NCBI RefSeq assembly: GCF_033958435.1
Contig: NC_134138.1
Location: 271,351,798 to 271,415,797 of the forward strand
Direction of reading: 5' to 3'
From: Carettochelys insculpta
Lineage: Eukaryota; Chordata; Testudines; Carettochelyidae
Length of the DNA: 64,000 nt
Shown here: one piece after another, positions 25,990 to 38,063 of the stretch
How the letters are laid out: the number at the start of each line of letters is the position of its first letter
Numbering within the stretch: position 1 is the first letter of the stretch
Made by a program: the position numbers and the translations under genes
Notes under the pieces: generated by a model
The model's database searches: none
Told to the model about the DNA's origin: nothing
Seen by the model: the letters and a program-made list of their open reading frames with translations, nothing else

Positions 25990-27911
25990 GAGTGGATGGG
26001 CCAAATGTTGGGAAAGCCTGATCTCTCGGGACAGAACTAGAGAGCAAAGATGCAATTTGTGTATCTTTTGCTGACAGTTCTCGGCAATCTAGACACAACC
26101 CCAATGCCTTGGAAAAACAATGGAATCCTCAGACGTGAGGTAGAGAAAAAGAGCCTGTGTGCCCTGTGACACACATAGCCTGAACCCTTGTTTCCACTGA
26201 AAACAGGACTATGCTGTTCCATGGTGGCTAGATACCAGAGGGCATAAATGGGGACAAGCAGGCTGAGGAATGCAGAGACAGCAATCCTGAGGCTCCACAG
26301 AAAGCAGTCCTTTGAATCAAAATTTCTGGGTATTTCTAACTTCCCTCCTTTTTTTCCTTCTGGGACAGTGCCCCACCCAAGGCCTAGGAAGGCAGCTAGT
26401 TGCTGTTTGCTATGTAATAATGTGGTAAGATGGGGCCCAAGCTGCATCAAACATCCCTAACTTGCTGGGAGCATCATAACTACAGAGGCACCTATGTCCA
26501 GCTGTTATCCATAATCCCCAAGGTGGGTCAGGAATTAGGTACCTAATCAGCAGCCTCAGCTGCGAAGAGACTGCATGCTAAATTGGCATCAATTTTCTAG
26601 GATAACTATGTGAAATAGTAATGCCTAAATCTACCTTATTGCATTCTCACTACAGTCCTACCTCAGCTCATTTCTGTTAATTTAAATGAGTGCTGCAAAC
26701 TATCAGCCAAATCAGCTTCCATCATGCACTGAAATGCTGGTCAAATTAGAAAGAATTCAGGAAATGAGATATTTTTGTGCCAAGTAACAGCTTCAAACCA
26801 CAAGAATTAATAAGTCTGGTTTGCTAGTACTCTCTGGTTTGTGTTTTATTTCAAGTATTCCAAGTTAGTGCTTTCTTTATGCATTAACCTTATATTACAA
26901 GTACTGCTGAATGGCGTATTGCCAACTTGTCCAGTTATTCAAATGCTATTTAGCTCGCTTTCCATTGTGCATTTTTGGACAAAGACAATTGATGAGCCGT
27001 GTAGCTGACAAACACCACAGGCTCCAGGGTGGGGTGGTGGGAGCAAGCCTGGCTCCACACTCCGGAAGGGGTGTGGCTTACAGAGAAACAGGAAGACTGG
27101 GGACAGCCAGCCCACAGCACCACCCAGGCCATAGTGCTCCCCTTCAGCCCTCAGAGCAGTGCAGAATAACTGGCACAGAACTCTGGTAGTGATTCAGAGA
27201 GGTCCCCCAAAGCAACAATGGCTGCCTGGAGCCCTAGACCCCTTTACAATTGCCAAGCTCCATGGCACTAGCTCCCTTTGCCCTTCCCCCACTCTCACAC
27301 TATTGGTGGGCTTGCTGACAAATCACTTTCTCTCAGAGAGAGGAGACCCAATCCTATATTTATCGGACCTCCAACAATCCCCACAATTTATATAGGACTT
27401 TGGGGTTTGAAAGGCATGAAGAATAGAGCCTAAAAGCATCTTAATTCAAACACAATCCATGCAGTTGACCTCATTTCCCTACATGCTCCTTCAAGATGAT
27501 CTATTTTGCATTTAAAAGGACGGCGGGAATACAGCTGGCAGACTCAGTATGAGGTTGAGCCACACAACCCTTAACATGAAGCAATACCTAATCCATAAAT
27601 TATTGGGTTGCTTCAAACGAAGGCTTCATCTATCTGTCTTGGGTTTTACTGCAATTATTTCTTTTAAATAAGTCTTCAGTTTAATGAAGAGTTCAGCTTT
27701 CTCCAACTGAAGCAGTAAGATAATTACAAAAGTATACAGCGTAGGGTAATGAAAGCTAACTCAAGTATCATTCCCTCACTGAATTTGCAGTTAAAGTCCC
27801 AAATTCACAGGGTGTAGACAGACTCGCAATTTTCTGTTGCATCCTGGAAATGTTTGTTCTTCATCAGCCTATTGATTAACAGCCTGCTCCAATAGGGTCA
27901 ATGTACGTATG
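25990..27911. other. gene-free stretch
   Basis: The 137-residue minus frame at 26450-26037 and the smaller plus frames match nothing recognisable. No repeat ends identified. Confidence 0.4.
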
Positions 27912-28968
27912 TGTAACCCCTTTTCACTCCTCCCTGGGTTACTTGGGGCAGGCAGCACTCAGTTGCATGTCTATACACCTGATGGGTTCAATAACAAAGG
28001 AGATCCTGAGTGTCCCACTGGTGATGTTGGATAGTTGGGAATCCCCTTTCCACCCCCGATTTCTAAAGCTCTGTAAAATGGGGGTGCCTCCACCTGGCTG
28101 GCCCCTGTATGCATTTAATGGGGTGCCTCTGGAACTGCCAGGAAACTTATTTCAGTTATAATCTGGATTTCACTCCCAAACAGCAATTATGAACAGCATA
28201 TGTCAAATAGAGCACATTAGAATCAACTCACACCTTTCCTTAACAAGGTAAGGAGACAGGGTTACAGACTAAACATGAATGAAATCAATTAGCAATATAC
28301 ACAGAAATGAATGAAACACCACTGGCATGTATGGAACCATCAGTTCTCCCACCCGAGTGTACACTCTTTATCAAAGTTCCGGTTACTGGCTTGCATTGGC
28401 ACGCCGCTGTTGTTCAGTGGATTGCAGACAGCTTGGTGAGGGTTCTGTGTGTCAGTCCAGGCAAAGCAACAAGCAGACCAGTCCCTCCGACCTGCCGTTG
28501 GCCTCTGCAGCACTTTAACAGGCACAGATCAAGTTCCTTCCCTGCGGGGTTTCTCATCAGCAGGCTGCAGCTCCGCAGAGCACTTTCTGGCTGGGAGAAA
28601 GCTTCACACTTGCCTTGAAGCAGTCTGTTCCATCAGCCTTAACTCTCCACCAACAGGAAACCACCGTCTTCTTTTTCAGCCTGGCCAAAAAGCCCCCTTT
28701 CCTTCCCAAAGCCTCATGGCAGTTGTAGTCTCTAGAGTCAGATTGCCCCCCACAGCAGCATCTAGAGGCTCCCCCACACAGAGGGGCCTACATATTGTAG
28801 TACCCAGAGGTACTGAGACCTCATCTGGGGTGAGTGAAGTCTCTGCTCTACAGCCTCAGCTGAGCGCCAGCTGGCCTTTAGCTCCTGTGGTAAGAGTGCA
28901 GGGCTTTAAGACCCTATACTCCCAGGTTCTATCCCTGGGGCTGGCAAGCTGGGTCTGTTGGCGTTACA
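27912..28968. mobile_element. solo LTR, about 1057 bp, with tRNA-like segment
   Basis: Starts TGTAACCCC and ends GGCGTTACA, with matching TGTAAC/GTTACA termini. Flanks GTATG and ATATG give a 5-bp duplication with one mismatch. The last 100 bp hold a tRNA-like segment (TAGCTCCTGTGGTA, then GGTTCTATCCC). The same 3' end occurs at 52132-52300. No retroviral genes are attached. Confidence 0.6.
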
Positions 28969-30609
28969 ATATGTAATGGCGATGTGTACAGAGGGTGACT
29001 ATGAAGATCCATGGGTCAGGGTATGGTATAGAATTCAGATGCTTAAGCATAAGCCTGGTAAAAAATAAGGTCCAGACCCAGAAATGGACTCTTGGGGCTA
29101 AATTCCCAGATTTAGCCCCTCCCCAGGAATTTATACCTGCTCCACAGCTCAGCAGCCACCTTACCCTGTAGGTGCCTTGTGAATTCAGGTGTCTCAGTTT
29201 CTGCCACGGGGGATGTGGCAACAAGGCAGGCAGGCAGGCACCTCTTTCATGCCTAAGAAGCACCAGAGCAATGTGCAAATCTAGCAACCGCCCCCCGACC
29301 CCGCACCTATCCAATCGGCACAGGCCAGTGGGGTAGGTGTGCTTACCCCCTGCAGCCCAGGAAGGGGGCAGGATGCAGTGCTCTGCTAGGCACATGGCTG
29401 CACAACCCACACATGAAAGGCACACAGTGGCCTGTCAGAAGGCCCACTCACCACTTGGGGCACCTCCTCCTGGCTGCTTAGCAGCTTCCAGTCCCAGGGC
29501 CTCCTTCTGCTCCTCACTGCAGGCCCCATTGCCACCTTCTGCACAACTCTGTCTGCTCCTTCTGCAGGACTTGACTCTCTGACCTGGTCACAATGCATTT
29601 ACCCCTGCCAAGACAGCAAAGTCTCCCCATTAGCAGCATCAGGCAACCTTCCCATTCACTGCCCTGTGGTGCCCCTCTCTCAGCGGCTGGCATGGGAACC
29701 CAGGCCCACCCTTCACTATGGGCTCCAGTCAGGCAACCTCTTGTCAGCAGTTCCCTCCTTGGCCTTACTGCCCCTTCATGGAGCCTTTTCCTACCTTCTT
29801 CTTCTTCTTCCTCTCCAGCCTCATAAGTCCCTCCTTCCAGGGAGTGTGTAATTATAGGCCACCTGCCTCTGTGGCCCCCACAACATCTTTCTCCCACAGA
29901 GTGACTGCAAATGACCTGTTTGCTGCCCCTTTTCTCTGCTATCAGCTTCCTGCCTTTATAAACACAGCCCAGTTCCCTCCCTGTCAGCTGGGATTCCTCA
30001 TTATTGCATCAGGGGACTGATTAGCCATCTAATTCCCCTCCGCTATGTCCTGTCCCATAGGCACCATCTTCTGCCTTTCTCCGGCATACTCAAGCCTGGA
30101 TTCACCTAAGGCTCCACCTAACTCACCCCGCCTCAAAGACCCCATTCCCACCTCACTTCTTCCCACCCCCCACTCCACCGCAGGCTCTGCCCCCATTCCA
30201 GCCCCCATTATAATGAAATCTGTTTTCAGACTCCTATTAGATACTAAATTTGGCCTGACTAGTAAACGTGGTAAGAGACGTTGCTAGACTTGTAAATAAT
30301 CTAAATTTCAAAGCAACAATTGCTGATAGATTTCGCAGTATTTCCAAAAGCATAAGATCTCCATATGAAATTACAAATTCAGCAGAAGCTGCCTCCAAAT
30401 CCAGCTGTTCAGCATAGCCATACGGTTGTCACATCTGACCCCTATTAGTCACACGTTGCAGAAATGCTAAATACTTAAATACAATTGTAGTTTCCTTAAC
30501 ATTGATGGGAGAAGGTGAATTAAATGAGCAGATGGATGAAACAAAGTCAAACTAATGAGGAGTCACCATGCTGTACTGCATGTAGAACAGAACTGTGAAC
30601 CTAGCTAAA
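28969..30609. other. gene-free stretch
   Basis: Relatively C-rich between 29.3 and 30.2 kb, with a GGCA microsatellite near 29225-29241. The many frames overlap on both strands and none carries a domain. AT-rich after 30.3 kb. Confidence 0.4.
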
Positions 30610-30925
30610 TGACCTTCTGCCAGGAGAGTTGGCAGAAGCAATGGCTGGAGTCAATATCCAGAGTTCCCACTAAACAATATAAAGCAAAACCATCTCTAGC
30701 CCTCCACCCAGTAATCTGGGATAATTTAACGCCTTCCTGGATGCCTCTGAGAGGCGATGCTTCCCCACTTGCAAGCAGAGTCTAGGGCTAGCAAACTTTT
30801 AATAAAACGGGAACCTGGTATTCAGCTGGGAAAATACCACAACCGTGATTTGAATATATCTCAACATTAGCAAAACTCCAGCTCAGAGCACATTGGACAG
30901 TGTCATTGCCCTTGTTACTCACTTC
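30610..30925 (-). mobile_element. LTR-like repeat, family A fragment
   Basis: Shares CTCCACCCAGTA, GAGGCGATGCTTCCCCACTT and neighbouring blocks with 19050-19140 and 53325-53395. It is cut by the MITE at 30926 and not continued with confidence beyond it. Confidence 0.5.
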
Positions 30926-31322
30926 GGCTGCATCTACACTAGCAAGTTCTTTTGGAAAATCCGGCCCTTTTTCGAAAGAGCCCACGGAGCGTCTATACAC
31001 AAAAGGCACTCTTTAAATCCAAAATCGAAAGACCATTGCTCTTCTTCCAGAAGCCCTCTCCTGCTCCCAGATCAGGAACAGCACCTTCTTTTGAAAGCTT
31101 CTTTTGAAAAAAACCGTGTGTAGATGTTCCACCCTTTTTTTGAAAGAGCAGTCCTCATGGCATCAGATTTTTCAATCCCTGGCCCATTCTTTTGAAAGAA
31201 CAGGGGCTGGGGCTGTGTGGATGCACTTTATCAAAAGATCAAATTGATCTTTTGATCTCATTTTTTGTGTGTGGACGTGCTTTTTCAAAAGACGTTTTTT
31301 CACAATAGATCTAGACCCAGCC
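30926..31322. mobile_element. MITE with TCTTTTGAAA repeats
   Basis: Ends are GGCTGCATCTACACTAGC and TCTAGACCCAGCC. Flanks TTC/TTT fit a 3-bp duplication with one change. Internal repeats of CTTTTGAAAGA and a perfect palindrome ATCAAATTGATCTTTTGAT lie near 31235. It is related to the fragment at 46141-46318. Confidence 0.7.
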
Positions 31323-31364
31323 TTTGTGGTGTGAAATACGACAAATATCCTCTTAACATGCCAC

Positions 31365-31484
31365 GCAAAGGTTGGAACAGATAACAAAGGTTGGGAGAGA
31401 GTTGTGGGAAGGTTTGGATATGGAGAAAGAAATGAACGAGGTGAGAAGCTACTAGAGTTTGCTATGGAGCATGAGATGTTGATC
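31365..31484 (+). repeat. 120-bp exact copy of RTE endonuclease segment
   Basis: All 120 bases are identical to 32650-32769 in the RTE element about 1.3 kb downstream, in the same orientation. The corresponding peptide is the part after GDWNAKVG. Neither flank matches RTE sequence, so it is an isolated patch rather than a truncated element end. Confidence 0.9.
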
Positions 31485-31559
31485 CTTCTATTGAGCTCCC
31501 CCACAGCTGCTGTCTTCAGACAGCAAAGCCCTGGAATTCAGAGGTGCATTCGCATGAGT

Positions 31560-32020
31560 TCATGTCCTGCCTAGGTGTGGGGCAAGAGGAAAGAAGGAAG
31601 GAGAAGAAATGTTGAGCATTGCAGAGAAACATAATTAATCCTTTGCTTACGTCTTCGTGGCTGAGGATGTTAGGGAGATTCCCAAACCTGAGCCATTCTT
31701 TTTAGGTGACAGAGTTGAAGAACTGTTCCAGAATGTATCATTAGAGGAGGTTTTGGGAAAAAAATGATAAACTTAATAGTAACAAGACAAAAGGACCAGA
31801 GGGCATTCACCCAAGAGTTCTGACATAATTCAGATGTGAAATTGCCGAACCATTAATTGTGGTTTATAACCTATCCTTCAAATCATCTTCTTTATCTAAG
31901 GACTGGAAGACAGGTAATGTGATAGCAATATTTCAAAAGGGCTCTAGAGGTGATCCTGGCAATTACAGACTGGTAAGTCTAACATTAGTACTGGACAAAT
32001 TAGTTGGAACACCTCCATGA
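31560..32020 (+). pseudogene. CR1 LINE fragment, decayed
   Basis: Near 31890-31990 the plus strand reads LSKDWKTGNVIAIFQKGSRG then DPGNYRLVSL, the start of a CR1 reverse transcriptase. It is the same region that begins the open frame at 18332, but with substitutions (the catalytic-core NYRPISL is NYRLVSL) and upstream stops. It ends abruptly at the RTE element. Confidence 0.75.
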
Positions 32021-32024
32021 AGCC

Positions 32025-33327
32025 ACTACGAGCTCCATGCCAGTCCCAAGCCTGGAAGGAGGAGGAGGGTTGGTCAGATGAGCGTCGATGTGCTGACCGT
32101 GAAACAACAATATGAATTAAATCTGATGCCAGTACAACTAAATGATAAAAGATGTCGGCTCAGACGTCACCCAGATAAACAAGGTCCGTGACACCAATCA
32201 AGTGATCAGGGTTGGGTCGATAAGTTGGCTACCAAAAGAAAATGACAACTAACATACGTCCAAACACTGTGGGCAACTAGAAAATTAGAGCTGCTTCGGA
32301 AGGAAATGGAGAGATACTGATGCAATATACTTGGACTGGCAGAGATGTGTTGGACGAGTTGGGAGAGATGTGTGATTGTGAAGTCATTTGGTCAGGAAAC
32401 AAAACAAAGCATGAAGCAGGAGTCAGATTCCTTCTTAGCAAAACAGCTAGAGGAGCATTATTAGGATGCAAACCGGTGAGTGCAAGAATTATGGTAGTGA
32501 GATTCGAAGCAAAACTGTTAAACATCTCAATCATTCAGGTGTATGCACCCATGTTGGACAATATGGGGGAAGACACTGGGCTATTCTATGAAGACTTGAC
32601 AAAGATGGTGCCAAAGAAAGATGTGTTGATCATCGGAGGAGATTGGAATGCAAAGGTTGGAACAGATAACAAAGGTTGGGAGAGAGTTGTGGGAAGGTTT
32701 GGATATGGAGAAAGAAATGAACGAGGTGAGAAGCTACTAGAGTTTGCTATGGAGCATGAGATGTTGATCTGCAACACAAGATTCCAACAAAAGGACCGTA
32801 GGAAGTGGACATGGCAAACGAATGACAGGAAGTCCAAGAACATGATAGATATGATTTTGATAAGAAGAAGATGGGTAAAATCAGTACAGCAGTGCCAAAC
32901 TTTCCAAGGAGCAGATATAGACTCGAACCACAGTCTAGTAATCACAAACATAAAACTCAAAAGAAAATGTAAGACACAGCTTAAGAAAAGAAGTGACATG
33001 GCAAGGCTAGGTGAGAAAGAAATAGGGAACATGTACAGAGCAGCTCTCAAAAAGAGGGTTAAGAATATCACCACAGAGAAAGACCTCGATAAGAGAGTCA
33101 CAGGGATAGCCTTGGTGATAGAAGAAGCAATTGAGCAGACTGTTCCAGAAGAAGAGAAGATCAATAAGAAGTGGATTACTCAGGAGACACTGAAGTTGGT
33201 ACAAGAGAAGAGAGCGTTAAAGATCAGAAGAGATGTTTCTGAGAAGGCGGAACAGCAATATAGGGTGAAATGCAAAGAGGTGAGGAAAGCAGCCGGAAAG
33301 GATAAGGATACTGCTTTTGAGCAGTAA
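32025..33327 (+). mobile_element. RTE-clade LINE, endonuclease portion, 3'-truncated
   Basis: The plus frame 32320-33327 (335 residues) is open. It holds an APE-type endonuclease: IIQVYAP near residue 73, GDWNAKVG near 107, MIDMILIRRRW near 175, and DSNHSLVI near 200 where the catalytic histidine survives but SDH reads SNH. A lysine-rich linker follows to about residue 335. The reverse transcriptase is missing because a MITE fragment starts exactly after the stop. The 5' part (GCCAGTCCCAAGCCTGG) is typical of RTE 5' regions. This is often mis-annotated as craniofacial development protein 2-like. Non-functional because it lacks a reverse transcriptase. Confidence 0.85.
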
Positions 33328-33505
33328 AGGGACTTCGAAGTTGCCCAGACACTTCGAAATACTGGTGGGTTAGCTGTGGCTACACGTGAGCCAGCACTTC
33401 GAAGTTTAATACTTTGGAGTTGCCACAGGGGAGAATTAACTTAAAGAAGTGCTGCATATGCAGCGCAGCACTTCATTAATAATCTCCCAACACCCTACTT
33501 ACCAT
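33328..33505. mobile_element. MITE fragment abutting the RTE
   Basis: Contains CTACACGTGAGCCAGCACTTC and the palindromic GCATATGCAGCGCAGCACTTC. It aligns with the right half of the complete MITE at 36272-36675. Both outer ends are lost. Confidence 0.6.
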
Positions 33506-33701
33506 CTGTTAGCCGGTGGCTGGGTAATGTACGGTGAGGTACCAACTATGCCCTTGTTACCATCCTAGTTTAAAACTGCAAGAGCAGGGAGCTCATCGCT
33601 GCAAGGAGCCAGGACAGGCTGATGGATTCCCCTGGGTCCTAAACAACCCAGTTTTTTCTGTTAGAGCAGGGAGCTCCTAGCACTCTCACCTATGGCCAGG
33701 C

Positions 33702-34650
33702 TGTGGTAACCAAATGGTTAAAGTTCTTTTTTTGTGCCGGCTGTGTTGTAGTGACAAAAGGGTAACAGCAGTAAGGCTTAGATCTTAACTGGTTACAAGT
33801 TTACTAAGCTACAGTTATAAGCATGTGGTTACAAAAGGCTATTGTCTACTTCTTATATGCTAGCAAAGTACGTGTTAACAAGTTACGTTACAATCCAATA
33901 CAAAGATATCTGTTACCATCTAACACAATGATATCTTGATACAACGACATCTAGTTACAGAGCTCTAATTCTTTAACTGTGCACAAAAAGAAAGGAGACC
34001 TAGCAGGGGTATATCTTACCCTCTCTGTGTCTCTCGATACCAGTGTAGCCAAGCCGGATTGGTCACTCAGTTCCGTGGAAAGATGAATACAAGGTTGGGC
34101 GTCCCCAGTTGCGGACCTCGGGAGGCAATCACCTGACCCGACCAGTAGGTAGTTGGTGGAATGCACTCAGAGTTAGAGTTCTGCTGGGCCCACCTTTTAT
34201 ACCCCTTTTAGGTTACGTATTCTCTTTCTTATCTAAGGTGCCAGATCGTACTGGTCTGTCTTTTGTGACGCCAGTTTGTTACAAGGGCATTTCTTACTTA
34301 ATTTGCACTTGTAAGACAGGAGATAAGCAATTTAGGAGTACAGGACATTCTTTTTGTGTGGGCGGAGACCTCCTCTTCTGGGATGGCTGTGTGGTCATCA
34401 TGTTCATCAATGCCAGCTGGTGTGATTTCCTGAGGTTCCCCCCCAGCTTCTTGTTGACAGTTTGGCCTGTTAGCCTTTTATCTGTACTTTCTGTTTCTCA
34501 GGGTCACAATAAGCTAGCACATCTGGGCCTCAATCAGAGGCATCAAAGACTGTGCTGTCAGCAGCTGTTTCCGTGCCCTGTGTGCTCCTCAGTTGGGGGC
34601 GGGGGCAGCGAGCAAGCTGGCTTGTAAGGGGGAGACTTTGTCTGGCTACA
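33702..34650 (-). mobile_element. LTR-like element with TATA box
   Basis: Termini are TGTGGTAACC and TCTGGCTACA (TG...CA). Read on the minus strand it has GTATAAAAGGTGGGCCC near 34200-34184, a good TATA box, upstream of a GGGCCCAGCAGAACTCT-like start region. A 5-bp duplication was not found. No coding region is attached, so it is probably a solo LTR. Confidence 0.5.
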
Positions 34651-35375
34651 CCATCCTCCCTTCGAAGTAGGGAGGTAGTGTAGACAAGCCCCTGTTTTCA
34701 TTGGGAAAAAGAAGCCTAGCTGGAAATTTTGGCAACTGAAAACTGCCAATCATTGATAGCCACTGCAGGAGTTTGTGTTGTTGAAACCTTGCAAGAAGAG
34801 TAAAAAGTTAACATACCATAGCAGAAACCTTTAATACGGCATCCTTTAACACACCATTGATAGAAAACCATGGTTTTGGTCTGCATATTTATTTTTGAGA
34901 GGATAATATGAAATGGTATAAAATGAAAACTTCTAATACACTCATTTTTCTAGCATTGCTTACTTTAATCATATGCAACAATGGCCCAAGAGAAATATCA
35001 CTATGTCTATGCAATCCACGTTTTCAATATGACTTTTATACAGAAAATCTTATAAGCTAGATGTGTTAAAATAAAACAATATTTAGCTTTATTGCTGCAG
35101 AATTCACTGGTGCTAGGTATCATGGACCCCAAGCATTTAGAAAGTCTGAAGGAAATGATCAGATGGAGAAAATGTGCAGGAATATTAGATATGATTTTTT
35201 AAAAGGGATTTTTAAGCTCTCCTGCTTCAGGGCACAAAGTAACTACTGATGGCATGGGGAATTTGGGAAGTAACATTCCCTAGAGATTGGTTATAGGCCT
35301 CCACTTGGGGTTTGTTTCACCTGCCTCTGAACTAATGGATATTGGTCACCAAGTCAGGATATGGGACTAGACAAA
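34651..35375. other. gene-free stretch
   Basis: Starts with a MITE-like scrap (CTTCGAAGTAGGGAGGTAGTG, 34661-34694), then AT-rich unique DNA. Confidence 0.35.
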
Positions 35376-35500
35376 GCAACGAGAAGTCCTGTGGCACCTT
35401 ACAGACTAACAGATTAATAGTCTGTTAGTCTATAAATTGCCACAGGACTTCTCATTGTTTTTGCGGATACAGACTAAACACGGCTACCCCTCAGATACTT
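35376..35500. repeat. short hairpin repeat
   Basis: Two arms of about 40 bp face each other: GAGAAGTCCTGTGGCACCTT ... CCACAGGACTTCTC, around a TAACAGATTAATAGTCTGTTA centre. The arm sequence recurs at 59247-59330. It ends in the common GGCTACCCCTCAGATACTTG-type tail. Confidence 0.7.
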
Positions 35501-36271
35501 GGACTAGATGAAGTAACTTGTCCATTCAGTTAACTACTTCAGCAGCCTTCCTGGTTCTTGGAAAACACAACCCAATATCAAGCCCTTTCATTTACTCACA
35601 CAGCTCAACGTTGCTCTGATAACCAGACTTCCCAACCTGCCTCTTGCTTCTCTGTAGCTCTACAAGGACCCAAAACCAGAGAGGTTCCAGACACCTCAGC
35701 TCTTGTCATTTTTCTTGTAGCATGGGCCGTCCGTCCAAACAAATGAGATCCAATTGAAAATAGGAAAATGACCTTTGGTGAAAGAGTCTCATGAAGGCTA
35801 ATTGCACTTATGAATAATAGGAAGCAGCTGTCTCATTGCTTTAGAGTGGGGTATATGCTCCATTAATCCTCACCTATCTTCACTTTTGCAGAAATGCTCT
35901 AATAAGCACTTTCACATTTCATCTCCCCCACTCCACTCTGTTCACCCCGACTTGCTATTTGCATAATACTGCTGTTACCTGTGAATTGAGTGGTCCTTGT
36001 AGAGAGGGCTGAGGTTAATAGGACTATCATTTGAAGTAGGTGGGCATTCTCTGATGTCAAGGGAACAATGAGAGTTACAACGTGTTCTACAATAACTGCT
36101 TATCCCACTGCTCACCTCTGAAAATATTGGGAATTACAAACCAATGACTGCGTGTTGTAGCATAGCAAATTGAGACAGTGCAAGAGGGAGCTGATTTCAC
36201 GGGCATCTGATGAGCTGCCTGCTCCCTCCTACTCATTTGATCCTTTCAGTGCTCACTAGAACACACTCCAA
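35501..36271. other. gene-free stretch
   Basis: No gene, RNA or repeat identified. Confidence 0.4.
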
Positions 36272-36675
36272 GGTTGTGTCTAGACTAGTCCCCAACTTTG
36301 AAGAGGGCATGGTAATGAGGGTGTCGGGAGATTACTAATGAAGTGCTGTGGTGCATATGCAGTACTTCATTAGGCTAAATTTCTCCCATGGCAACTTCAA
36401 AGTCTCAAACTTCAAAGTGCCGGCACACGTGTAGCCGTAGGGTCAGCCACGGGTACTGCAAAGTGCCTGTGCTACTTCAAAGTCCCTTTACTCCTCAAAG
36501 GGACCCATGGCTACACACAAGCCAGCACTTTGAAGTCTGACACTTCGTAGCTGCCGTGGGGGGGGGAGTTAGCCTAATGAAGTGCTGCATATGCATTGCA
36601 GCACTTCATTAGTAATCTCCCAACACCCTAATTACCATGCCCCTGTCAAAGCTGGGGGCTAGTCTAGACACAGCC
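36272..36675. mobile_element. MITE, about 404 bp
   Basis: Starts GGTTGTGTCTAGACTAG and ends CTAGTCTAGACACAGCC. The arms share GAAGTGCTG..GCATATGCA and a CTCATTACCATGCCC-type block. The centre is near 36470. Flanks CAA/AAC are not a clean duplication. There is no coding capacity. Confidence 0.75.
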
Positions 36676-36911
36676 AACAGAAGACAGTGCACTTCTATTT
36701 GTTTTTATTACACTGTCCAGTATCATTTACAACAGCTTTGAAGCCAACATACCAAATTATATTTGTTTTGCCAGTGACTGGGCAATGGAGGCAGATGGCA
36801 GAAAAAAGCCTATCGAGGTGAGGGACTACAGGCTAACACATATGCAAGGCATGTGCTGTTTGGGTATTCTTTTTATATAATTGCAGCCCATGTGCTCCAG
36901 ACCATCTAAAT

Positions 36912-38063
36912 CAGGGGTGACAAACAATTAGAGATGAAAAGCCAAATAGCTGTGGATAGAGTGCAGAGAGCCATGTGTTATACATTTGTTGTTATCTATC
37001 TAGATAGATACTGTGACTGATCCCTCAACCATCCCTAAAGTGTCCTGCACTTCCAGGTGGCTCTTTGTGGGCCTTAGAGGCTCATGGAGGCCCCTTTCAT
37101 TGCCCTGGGACTTCCTGAAGGCAAGGGTCTCCCCTTTACTAAGCCATTTTCATCATAAGCCAGTCTGAATTTGGGGTGGAGGAAGTTCCCTTCTCCTCCT
37201 GCTCTGGCCCTACCCCACTTGGTCAGAGAGTGGTGGGGGGAGTCCAGTCCCTCACACTGCCCTGGACTCCGGGCAAGGGACCTTAGGCAAAGAGGGAGCC
37301 AAGGGAGATTTTTGCTACTGCCCCATGACAGCTGTGTTTCCCTGGGCCTCTTCACCCATCACTACCTTCTGGGACCTTTCCCCACATCTGGTCTGGTCAC
37401 CACATCTCCAGCCTCCTTCTCTGTGGGCACCATACACCTGTGGCTCCTGCTGCCTGGGGAAAGCCTTTTATAGAAAGCCTGAAGGCCTTTATTGGTCCCA
37501 GGTGCTTCAATTACAGCCTGATGCCGGCTGACCCTTGATGAGCACCAGCTGCCTATGCAGCCTATGGGACTGTGCTCTCTGTGAACTTACAAGGGGAACA
37601 AAAAGGGGTTCCTCCAATTTTCCAAATGTTTCCACTCTCCCAGGTACCTGTCAGCTGCAGACTGTGATCTGCCACAATACATAGATAACAATAAATATAT
37701 AATGCATGGCTCAATGCACTCCCCCTTCCACAGAGCCAACCACTCCCAGCCCCACAATCTAACCAAATTTCCCACCCTCCCCCAGGACCAGGCACCCCAA
37801 CCCCCTGCTCTAACCCAATGTACCCACCCCACTCCTCCCCTAGAACCAGGCACCTCCCCAGTCTCCCAGCTCTAAACCCATCCCTCTCCCTTCCACCAGA
37901 GCCAGGGACTGCCAACCTCAACCCCACCTGGGTCTCACTGGAGCCACCACCACAGCTACACGCTTCTCCCTGCAGGTCCTGGGGTGTGTGCACAGAGCAG
38001 CAATGAGCATTTCATTGAGTAAAGAGTCTCATGAGGCTCAAGAGCCACTGGTCGGCCATCCTG
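36912..38063. mobile_element. non-autonomous hAT element with ATCTAAAT duplication
   Basis: A perfect 8-bp duplication ATCTAAAT (36904-36911 and 38064-38071) flanks the element. Ends are CAGGGGTGACAAAC and the inverted GGTCGGCCATCCTG. Subterminal blocks AGAGCCATGTG and CTCAAGAGCCACTGG resemble Charlie/MER-type hAT ends. The 1152-bp interior shows no transposase, so it depends on another element. Confidence 0.85.

Noticed and set aside
28449..28976. A 175-residue plus-strand open frame
   Set aside because: It lies wholly inside a solo LTR and matches no retroviral protein.
32586..33164. A 192-residue minus-strand open frame
   Set aside because: It is the antisense shadow of the RTE endonuclease frame.
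32320..33327. A host craniofacial development protein 2 gene
   Set aside because: Endonuclease motifs and the RTE-type 5' region show it is a LINE fragment. That protein name is a common mis-annotation of RTE sequence.
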